5,204 bases of DNA from Armatimonadota bacterium (GTDB lineage Bacteria; Armatimonadota; Fimbriimonadia; Fimbriimonadales; ATM1). Below the pieces are notes generated by a model, which saw only the letters and a list, made by a program, of their open reading frames with translations, was not told the origin of the DNA and searched no databases. Position 1 is the stretch's first letter, and each line of letters begins with the position of its first letter. Position numbers and translations under genes: made by a program. Shown one piece after another: positions 1 through 4,617 of this stretch. The stretch is taken from assembly GCA_003695835.1 (NCBI GenBank), contig RFHN01000254.1:1-5204 (forward strand), in the 5' to 3' direction.

Positions 1-424
1 AACCCAAACGACGGACTTCTGCCTCGATCTGCTCCGGAGCAACCTGCGTCGCATCGAACTCGACAACCATCCGCGCCATCGGGAAGTCCACGGTGCACGA
101 GAGGACCCCCGGGAGACGCTCGACCCTTTCCTGGATAGACTCGGCGCACTGAGGGCAGTCCATCCCCCCGATGCGGTACCGGCGGTGGCTGAAGCCCGAC
201 GCAACCTCGCGAATAATCTTCTCGGTCGAAGAGAGAACTCGGTCCACGTCGGCGGTCTCGCGAAGGTCGAGAAGAACCTGACCGCGCTCCGGCTGGATTT
301 GGATGCCTTCCACGTCGCCGAGCGCCTGCACTCGGTCGGCCAATCGGACGAAGCAAGCACGGCAGGACGCGGATTCGGGCGGCAGCCCTCGCAGTGAAAC
401 GGAGATCGTGACGCGTTTCGACAT
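1..424 (-). CDS. Heavy-metal-translocating P-type ATPase, N-terminal part (partial, runs off left edge)
   Basis: Reading leftwards from the ATG at 424-422 gives 141 codons with no stop, so the gene continues beyond the window. Residues 83-141 form a clear heavy-metal-associated (HMA) domain: an RYRIGGMDCPQCAESIQ stretch carries the GMxCxxC metal-binding motif (C90, C93), followed by the typical LPGV-x-V-x-F-x-x-A-x-V-x-F-D pattern. Residues 1-75 look like a second, degenerate HMA repeat that keeps a CxxC pair (C21, C24) without the GM before it. In this family these cytosolic domains precede a membrane pump that exports Zn, Cd, Pb or Cu using ATP; the GMDCxxC form is reminiscent of the ZntA/CadA group. 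The pump core (TM helices, DKTGT) is not visible, so a stand-alone HMA protein cannot be excluded. The start lies 7 nt after the transglycosylase stop with no Shine-Dalgarno site, suggesting co-transcription with it. Confidence 0.8.
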   Translation of the reverse strand, partial: MSKRVTISVSLRGLPPESASCRACFVRLADRVQALGDVEGIQIQPERGQVLLDLRETADVDRVLSSTEKIIREVASGFSHRRYRIGGMDCPQCAESIQERVERLPGVLSCTVDFPMARMVVEFDATQVAPEQIEAEVRRLG

Positions 425-431
425 GCCCGGC

Positions 432-1418
432 TTAGTTCGCCCGGCAGAGACGCCGATACCAGTCTATTACTTTCCGGATATAGTTTTGCGTCTCGCGATA
501 GGGTGGAACGCCGCCGTACTTGCGCACCGCCCCCGACCCGGCATTGTAGGCAGCGAGCGCCGTGACAAGGTCCGCGTACTTCTGACCGTCCGGCCCCGTC
601 GCGGCGTACTTGTCCAGGTGTCCGCGAATCAGGCGAACGGTTCCGAACAGGTTCTCATAGGTGTCGTAGGCGTTGCGAACGCCCAATCCCTGAGCCGTGC
701 CCGGCATCAGCTGCCCCAGCCCCATCGCGCCCTTCGGGCTGGTTGCCGACGGGTTGAAGCCACTCTCCACCAGGACCATGGCGGTGATCAGGCGGGCGTC
801 CACTCCGAACTGAATGCTGAAGCCGATGATGCCGTGCGCAATCTCTTGGGCTTGTTGTTCGGTCAAGCGAGGGTTGTATCCGCGGATGAACTTCGCGTAC
901 ACCGGAATCGCCTCATGCGGAGGAAGGTTCCAATTCCGCGCCGAATTCCCCCTTGTCGTCTGAGGCTTGTTCTCTCTCGCTTTGGCAGCCGCCTCCGCCT
1001 TTCGTCGCTGCTCTTCTTCCCAGGCGCGAATTGTGCCCTCTTCGATCGCGGCGATGAGCTTGGCGTTCAGCTCGGCGAACTCGTTTTCGCGGGACGCCTG
1101 AACGATCAAGCGCGCCGTAGTGTTTGGAACCCTGAGCCAAGCCGGCGCTCCCTCGGCGCCAATCGAGAGAGACTGCGAGCCAGGAAGGGCGATCAGGAGG
1201 GTCGTTCTGTCGTCCACGGTCATTACACCCTTCACGGTGGCTCGAACCTCGATCGTCCCGGTACCGACGAGCGTCTCCAACGCCTCCGCGCCAGCCGCCT
1301 GACTGATGCCGTATTTGGAGCGGATCTTCAGATACTCGTTGAGAGACGCGCCAGCAGCGCTGATGGCGGCAAGCCCCCATAGCGCGGCGACATATCCGAT
1401 TGCGAGGATCAGCCGCAT
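432..1418 (-). CDS. Exported lytic transglycosylase with C-terminal SLT domain
   Basis: 328 residues. Residues 1-24 are a signal peptide (R2, then a hydrophobic stretch ending in a small-residue AISAAGA site), so the protein acts in the periplasm or envelope. Residues about 47-110 alternate hydrophobic and polar residues like a small beta-barrel (possibly OB-like). Residues 112-150 are a charged helix rich in E, K, R and A. Residues 185-325 are an SLT (goose-lysozyme-like) domain with catalytic Glu218 in VESGFNP, then GLGQLMPGTA (233-242), AAYNAG (289-294) and YGGVPPYRETQNYIRKV (301-317). Such enzymes cleave the MurNAc-GlcNAc bond of peptidoglycan to give 1,6-anhydro-muropeptides, in wall turnover or insertion of envelope machines. 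The chosen ATG is the one that begins the signal peptide. It has no usable Shine-Dalgarno site and lies 12 nt after the tRNA CCA. The enzyme call is firm; the physiological role is not known. Confidence 0.93.
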   Translation of the reverse strand: MRLILAIGYVAALWGLAAISAAGASLNEYLKIRSKYGISQAAGAEALETLVGTGTIEVRATVKGVMTVDDRTTLLIALPGSQSLSIGAEGAPAWLRVPNTTARLIVQASRENEFAELNAKLIAAIEEGTIRAWEEEQRRKAEAAAKARENKPQTTRGNSARNWNLPPHEAIPVYAKFIRGYNPRLTEQQAQEIAHGIIGFSIQFGVDARLITAMVLVESGFNPSATSPKGAMGLGQLMPGTAQGLGVRNAYDTYENLFGTVRLIRGHLDKYAATGPDGQKYADLVTALAAYNAGSGAVRKYGGVPPYRETQNYIRKVIDWYRRLCRAN

Positions 1419-1424
1419 ACCTAA

Positions 1425-1430
1425 ATCGTA
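1425..1430 (-). promoter_or_regulatory. Possible -10 box for a leaderless transglycosylase mRNA
   Basis: On the minus strand, TACGAT directly follows the tRNA CCA and sits 6 nt before the transglycosylase ATG, with only TTAGGT between. TAnnnT at this distance is what is known for leaderless transcripts in some bacteria such as Deinococcus. A -35 would have to lie inside the tRNA T-arm, where the match is poor. The alternative is read-through from the tRNA promoter. Weak support from sequence alone. Confidence 0.25.
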
Positions 1431-1523
1431 TGGCGGAGAGACCGGGATTCGAACCCGGGAAGCGCCTTTTGGGCACTTACTCCCTTAGCAGGGGAGCGCT
1501 TTCGACCACTCAGCCATCTCTCC
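1431..1523 (-). tRNA. tRNA-Ser (anticodon GCU), CCA encoded
   Basis: All arms can be folded by eye on the minus strand. The 7-bp acceptor stem GGAGAGA/TCTCTCC pairs 1523-1517 with 1441-1435. The D-arm carries GCTGAGTGGTCGAAAGC. The anticodon stem CTCCC/GGGAG holds loop CTGCTAA with anticodon GCU (1489-1487), which reads AGC and AGU serine codons. The long variable arm (GTGCC-CAAAA-GGCGC) is the class II mark of serine tRNAs, and the T-arm is CCGGG-TTCGAAT-CCCGG. The discriminator is G at 1434, followed by an encoded CCA (1433-1431). The gene is 93 nt with CCA. No terminator is visible between it and the transglycosylase start 12 nt downstream. Confidence 0.98.
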
Positions 1524-1537
1524 GCTGGTTCGCTGCA

Positions 1538-1543
1538 AGTATA
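1538..1543 (-). promoter_or_regulatory. -10 box of the tRNA-Ser promoter
   Basis: TATACT on the minus strand, five of six bases matching the sigma-70 -10 consensus TATAAT, ends 14 nt before the tRNA 5' end; the expected start site would be near 1531. No good -35 is seen 16-18 nt upstream, where the bases are GC-rich (GGCGGC at 17-nt spacing), so the promoter would be -10 driven or use a non-standard -35. Confidence 0.45.
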
Positions 1544-1573
1544 CCGTCATTTTCGGCGCAGCCGCCGACTTGC

Positions 1574-1615
1574 CGGAGTCGGACGGGTCGGACGAGTCGG
1601 ACTGGTCGGACGAGT
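1574..1615. repeat. Short imperfect 9-bp tandem repeat (CGGACGAGT type)
   Basis: Four consecutive 9-bp units read CGGACGGGT (1580-1588), CGGACGAGT (1589-1597), CGGACTGGT (1598-1606) and CGGACGAGT (1607-1615), preceded by a shortened unit CGGAGT (1574-1579). Units differ only at positions 6 and 7. The array sits in the divergent spacer between the tRNA promoter and the sigma factor gene. It translates as an S-D-x repeat in one frame but there is no sign that it is coded. Function unknown. Confidence 0.85.
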
Positions 1616-1660
1616 CAGGGAACGCTCGGCCCCAGGGAATCTACCGGTTTTTGGGAATCG

Positions 1661-1686
1661 GGAACCGCGCGCGCCCTTTCGGTGTT
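1661..1686 (+). promoter_or_regulatory. Candidate ECF-type promoter (GGAAC-N18-GTT) before the sigma gene
   Basis: GGAAC at 1661-1665 is followed after 18 nt by GTT at 1684-1686, the layout known for SigR-type promoters (GGAAT-N18-GTT). Transcription would begin about 7-10 nt later, leaving a leader of roughly 25 nt before the ATG at 1719. The encoded sigma factor resembles SigR in region 2, so self-activation is a reasonable inference. Three more GGGAAY motifs lie just upstream (1618, 1635, 1653). Unproven, as such short motifs arise by chance. Confidence 0.3.
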
Positions 1687-1702
1687 GAACCCATTAGGAT
1701 GG

Positions 1703-1708
1703 TAGACT
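1703..1708 (+). promoter_or_regulatory. Alternative -10-like box before the sigma gene
   Basis: TAGACT lies 10 nt before the sigma gene ATG. If used, it would give an almost leaderless mRNA of about 4 nt leader. The nearby TTGAAC (1685-1690) resembles a -35 but is only 12 nt away, too close to pair with it. It competes with the ECF-type promoter candidate upstream. Confidence 0.2.
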
Positions 1709-1718
1709 TCACGGCTGA

Positions 1719-2264
1719 ATGCTCTTCAAGCGGCGCGACAAGCGCGAGGAATTCGAGCGGGCCGTCAAGGAAGTCTTTCCTGCCATCTACAGCACTGCCT
1801 TGCGGTTCACCCGTCAAGAGGAGGACGCTCAAGATTTGACGCAGGAAACCTTGATCAAAGCCTATCAAGCATGGGACCGCTTCGACGGTCGCAACCTGAA
1901 GGCTTGGCTCCTCCGAATCATGACGAACACATATATCAATCGAGTCCGGAAGCAGAAGCGCGGGCCCGAGTCGGTCAGTCTTGAAGACTCCGTTGAAGCG
2001 ACGAACCTGCCCTCCCAAGAGGCGCCGCCGCTGGAGCAGATTCTCGAGCGCGTCGTGGACAATAGCCTGGAAGAGGCGATCCAGTCTCTTCCGGACGAAT
2101 ACAGAGCAGCCATCGTTCTTTCGGACGTCGAGGGGCTTTCCTACCGCGAAGTCGCAGACGCCCTCGGCGTGCCGGTCGGAACGGTGCGCAGCCGTTTGGC
2201 GCGGGGCCGCGCAATGCTGCGAGAGAAATTACTGGACTACGCGAAGGAGCACGGAATCGTATGA
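1719..2264 (+). CDS. ECF (extracytoplasmic function) RNA polymerase sigma factor, SigR/RpoE-like
   Basis: 181 residues, a normal ECF length, with only sigma regions 2 and 4. Region 2 covers about residues 12-82: DAQDLTQETLIKAY (36-49) is the core-polymerase contact of region 2.2, and NLKAWLLRIMTNTYINRVRKQKR (59-81) is region 2.3-2.4 that melts and reads the -10. A linker (83-113) leads to region 4 (114-175): LPDEYRAAIVLSDVEGLSYREVADALGVPVGTVRSRLARGR contains the helix-turn-helix that reads the -35 (about 141-164). The NLKAWLxRIxTNTYIN wording is, from memory, close to the SigR/SigH group. The ATG at 1719 is the earliest possible start because TGA directly precedes it in frame; there is no clear Shine-Dalgarno site. 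The gene overlaps the following anti-sigma gene by ATGA, so the two are translationally coupled and the sigma factor is presumably held inactive until the partner senses its signal. Confidence 0.95.
   Translation: MLFKRRDKREEFERAVKEVFPAIYSTALRFTRQEEDAQDLTQETLIKAYQAWDRFDGRNLKAWLLRIMTNTYINRVRKQKRGPESVSLEDSVEATNLPSQEAPPLEQILERVVDNSLEEAIQSLPDEYRAAIVLSDVEGLSYREVADALGVPVGTVRSRLARGRAMLREKLLDYAKEHGIV
2244..2249 (+). promoter_or_regulatory. Shine-Dalgarno site of the anti-sigma gene, inside the sigma gene
   Basis: AAGGAG ends 11 nt before the ATG at 2261, within the last codons of the sigma factor. It supports the overlapping start and lets ribosomes finishing the sigma gene restart on the anti-sigma gene. 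It is one of the few recognisable Shine-Dalgarno sites in the window. Confidence 0.6.
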
Positions 2265-3010
2265 GAGACCCGAACTCACTTCCTAACGATTACGAAGAAC
2301 AGATTCACGCCGCAGTTGACGGCGAGGTGCAGCCCGAAGATTGGGAACGACTGAAGGGTCAGATTGAATCCGACCCGGTCGCCCAGCGACTGTACTTCGA
2401 TTTGGTTGCACTCAAAGAGGCAACGCGGAAGTCAAAAACGCTGCACCCTGAGAAGCACGAAGCCGTGTTGGCCGCGTGCATGGACCGAATTGCCGAGATC
2501 GAGCGAGTCGAGAAGACCGACGCGCTCATAGGAAGGATGCGCTATGCCTTGACGGCTGCTGTGGCGTGCCTTCTGGTCGCGGTCGGCTATTACAACTGGT
2601 CGCATCCGAACCAATCCGCGCAAAACTCCATGCTTCCGCTGCGGGCTGCTGCCACGGGTGCGGTCGAGGCGCGAAGCGTCAACACCGCCGTCGAGTGGCT
2701 CAGTCGCACGCTTGGGTTGAACGTTCAACCGCCCCCCGCCAAACCGATTTTGCGTCCGATCCGAGCCGAAGTAGCGCGCTTGCCGGACTGCAACTTGGGA
2801 CGCCTGATCCTCCTCGATACGGATGGCAGCCTGTACACCTACGTCATCTCTGACAGACCGCTCTTCCAAGAAGGCGAGACAGTCGGAGACAACAGACTGC
2901 GCTGCATCCGTCAGGGGAACCTGAACATCCTCTACTGGACGGACGGCCGTTTCTACTATGGACTGGCCGGTCAATGCGACCCGGAGGTCTTAGTGGAGTT
3001 GGTCGAGTAG
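2261..3010 (+). CDS. Single-pass membrane anti-sigma factor, partner of the upstream ECF sigma
   Basis: 249 residues. Residues 11-53 (YEEQIHAAVDGEVQPEDWERLKGQIESDP...) match the N-terminal helices of COG5662-type anti-sigma factors (the 'hAyvDGeLd...' pattern) that clamp the sigma factor in the cytoplasm. The HxxxCxxC zinc motif is absent. One transmembrane helix (about 95-111, LTAAVACLLVAVGYYNW) follows a basic stretch, so the C-terminal half should be outside the cytoplasm. After a Pro/Ala-rich linker (about 112-165), residues 170-249 form a compact domain, LILLDTDGSLYTYVISD ... NLNILYWTDGRFYYGLAGQCDPEVLVEL. It resembles the terminal domain of such anti-sigma factors ('...nvvhWtdgglgYwavsdl...'). 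It has three cysteines (C177, C215, C239). The ATG overlaps the sigma stop by 4 nt and a terminator follows. Release by proteolysis or by a conformational change is possible; the signal is unknown. Confidence 0.82.
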   Translation: MRDPNSLPNDYEEQIHAAVDGEVQPEDWERLKGQIESDPVAQRLYFDLVALKEATRKSKTLHPEKHEAVLAACMDRIAEIERVEKTDALIGRMRYALTAAVACLLVAVGYYNWSHPNQSAQNSMLPLRAAATGAVEARSVNTAVEWLSRTLGLNVQPPPAKPILRPIRAEVARLPDCNLGRLILLDTDGSLYTYVISDRPLFQEGETVGDNRLRCIRQGNLNILYWTDGRFYYGLAGQCDPEVLVELVE

Positions 3011-3047
3011 TTTCTCTCCTCCTAAACCCCTCCGTCCCCCCACGAGC

Positions 3048-3084
3048 GAGGGCGCCGGCAGGAAGTCGGCGCCCTCCTTTTCTT
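3048..3084 (+). terminator. Intrinsic terminator after the sigma/anti-sigma operon
   Basis: GAGGGCGCCG (3048-3057) and CGGCGCCCTC (3067-3076) form a perfect 10-bp GC-rich stem, extendable by a C-G and a G-U pair to leave the loop AGGAA, and CTTTTCTT follows. It lies 38 nt after the anti-sigma stop and separates that operon from the carboxypeptidase gene, which therefore needs its own promoter. Confidence 0.9.
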
Positions 3085-3093
3085 CTGTGTCGG

Positions 3094-3099
3094 TAAACT
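3094..3099 (+). promoter_or_regulatory. Possible -10 box for a leaderless carboxypeptidase mRNA
   Basis: TAAACT ends exactly 6 nt before the ATG at 3106, so a transcript starting 7 nt after it would begin at the start codon. There is no Shine-Dalgarno site between the terminator and this ATG, which leaves leaderless initiation as a simple explanation. The space between terminator and ATG is only about 20-30 nt, so a promoter must overlap or abut the terminator. No convincing -35 is seen. Confidence 0.4.
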
Positions 3100-3105
3100 C
3101 GCGTC

Positions 3106-4617
3106 ATGAGCGCAATCAACCGACTTCGCGAACTGGAGAGAGAGATCGTCCACCTACACGACGCCGCGGCCGTACTCGGCTGGGACCAGCAGACCTACAT
3201 GCCCAAGGGCGCAGCAGCGGGGCGAGCAGAGCAACTTGCGACACTCTCGACCCTCGCGCACCAGAAACTCACGAGCGACGAGTTTCGCAGCACCCTCGAG
3301 GAGGCGGAGAAGGAGTCTGCAACCTTGGACCCGGATAGCGACGATGCAGCCCTCGTTCGAGTCACGCGAAGAGACTTCGACAAGGCGACGAAGGTGCCCG
3401 AGGAGCTGGTCACCGAGGAGTCGAGACTCACGGCGCTGGCGCACGAGGTCTGGGTAGAGGCGCGAAAGAAGAACGACTTCGGACTCTTCCTGCCTTATCT
3501 CGAAAAGATCGTGGACCTTTCGCTGCGCAAGGCGGATCACCTGGGGTACGAGGATCACCCGTACGACGCGCTGCTCGACCAGTTCGAGCCGGGGGCGAAA
3601 ACTGCGGAGGTGAAGGCGCTGTTCCAAAGCCTCCGAGAGCCACTGGTCGGTCTGCTTCGCGAGATTCAGGCGACCGGCATCGAGTCGTCCGGCATCATGA
3701 CGCGCTCCTACCCGATCGAAAAGCAGAAGGAAGTAACGAACGACGTCGTGCAGCGGATCGGGTTCGACTTCGAGACCGGCCGACAAGACATCGCTCCCCA
3801 CCCGTTTTGCACGAGCTTTGGCAACAAGGACGTCCGCCTCACCACGCGCTTTGACGAGCACTACCTGCCGGGCAGCCTGTACGCTTCCATGCACGAGGCG
3901 GGCCATGGGATGTATGAGCAAGGTTCGCCGGACGAGTACGAAGGGACGTTCCTCCGAGGCGGCGCCTCGCTCGGCATCCATGAGAGCCAGAGTCGCTTTT
4001 GGGAAAACCAGGTCGGCCGGAGTCGCGCCTTCACGAACTACTACTTGCCGCGGCTGAAAGAGTTCTTCCCAGAGTCGCTCGCCGATGTGGACGAGGAAGC
4101 GTTCTATCGCGCCGCCAACGAAGTCAAGGCGTCGTTGATTCGCGTGGAAGCTGACGAGGTCACCTATCCCCTTCATATCATGCTTCGCTTCGAAATCGAA
4201 ACGGCGATGGTGGAGCGAAAGGTGAACCTCAAAGAGCTCCCCGAACTGTGGAACTCGAAGATGGAAGAGTACTTGGGCATCACGCCGCCCAGCGATGCCG
4301 ATGGTGTCTTGCAAGACGTCCACTGGTCGGGCGGGATGATCGGATACTTCCCCACCTACCTGCTCGGGACGCTCGCCGCCGCCCAGATCTGGAACGCGAT
4401 GCAGAGCGAATTGGGCGGTCTCGAAGCCAGGATCGAAGCTGGTGAGTTCCAGCCGATCCTTGGTTGGTTGCGCGAGCGCGTCCATCGGTACGGTCGCAAG
4501 TACCTTCCGAACGAACTCTTGAAGCGAGCCACCGGATCCGAGTTGGACTCCACGCACATGATGAACTACCTGCGCGCAAAGTACAGCGAGATCTATGGAT
4601 TGAGCGTAACCGTATGA
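3106..4617 (+). CDS. M32 family (Taq-type) thermostable-like metallocarboxypeptidase
   Basis: 503 residues, the full usual length for this family. It is an all-helical zinc (or cobalt) peptidase that removes C-terminal residues from peptides, most likely in the cytoplasm because there is no signal peptide. The active site is HEAGH (263-267; H263 and H267 bind metal, E264 is the catalytic base) within SMHEAGHGMYEQG, and the third ligand is E293 in IHESQSRFWEN. Other family signatures are present: HPFCTSF (232-238), DVRLTTRF (242-249), the segment IRVEADEVTYPLH (345-357) and GYFPTYLLG (413-421). The N-terminal LxxLExEIxxLxDAxxVLxWDQQTYMP segment (6-33) is also typical. All key residues are intact. 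The ATG matches the family's start but has no Shine-Dalgarno site. Its stop overlaps the next gene's start by ATGA, so it is probably co-translated with the GrpE-like protein and may help recycle peptides. Confidence 0.96.
   Translation: MSAINRLRELEREIVHLHDAAAVLGWDQQTYMPKGAAAGRAEQLATLSTLAHQKLTSDEFRSTLEEAEKESATLDPDSDDAALVRVTRRDFDKATKVPEELVTEESRLTALAHEVWVEARKKNDFGLFLPYLEKIVDLSLRKADHLGYEDHPYDALLDQFEPGAKTAEVKALFQSLREPLVGLLREIQATGIESSGIMTRSYPIEKQKEVTNDVVQRIGFDFETGRQDIAPHPFCTSFGNKDVRLTTRFDEHYLPGSLYASMHEAGHGMYEQGSPDEYEGTFLRGGASLGIHESQSRFWENQVGRSRAFTNYYLPRLKEFFPESLADVDEEAFYRAANEVKASLIRVEADEVTYPLHIMLRFEIETAMVERKVNLKELPELWNSKMEEYLGITPPSDADGVLQDVHWSGGMIGYFPTYLLGTLAAAQIWNAMQSELGGLEARIEAGEFQPILGWLRERVHRYGRKYLPNELLKRATGSELDSTHMMNYLRAKYSEIYGLSVTV

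Noticed and set aside
425..445. 7-bp direct repeat GCCCGGC on both sides of the transglycosylase stop codon
   Set aside because: Too short and GC-rich to separate from chance; no symmetry or T-run to make it a terminator, and no known operator resembles it.
303..1382. Open frame of 359 codons on the plus strand opposite the transglycosylase
   Set aside because: Arginine-rich low-information translation, antisense to the SLT gene with its signal peptide and catalytic motifs; a shadow frame.
1685..1708. TTGAAC ... TAGACT as a sigma-70 promoter for the sigma factor gene
   Set aside because: The spacing between the two boxes is only 12 nt, well short of the 16-18 nt needed.
1570..1839. Plus-strand frame reading through the 9-bp repeat (S-D-x repeats) into the sigma gene
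   Set aside because: It overlaps the sigma factor out of frame and carries no domain or ribosome site; the S-D pattern is only the translation of the tandem repeat.
3154..4557. Long open frame (467 codons) on the minus strand opposite the carboxypeptidase
   Set aside because: It is antisense to a complete M32 peptidase with all catalytic residues; its translation shows no recognisable domain and is typical of a shadow frame in GC-rich coding DNA.
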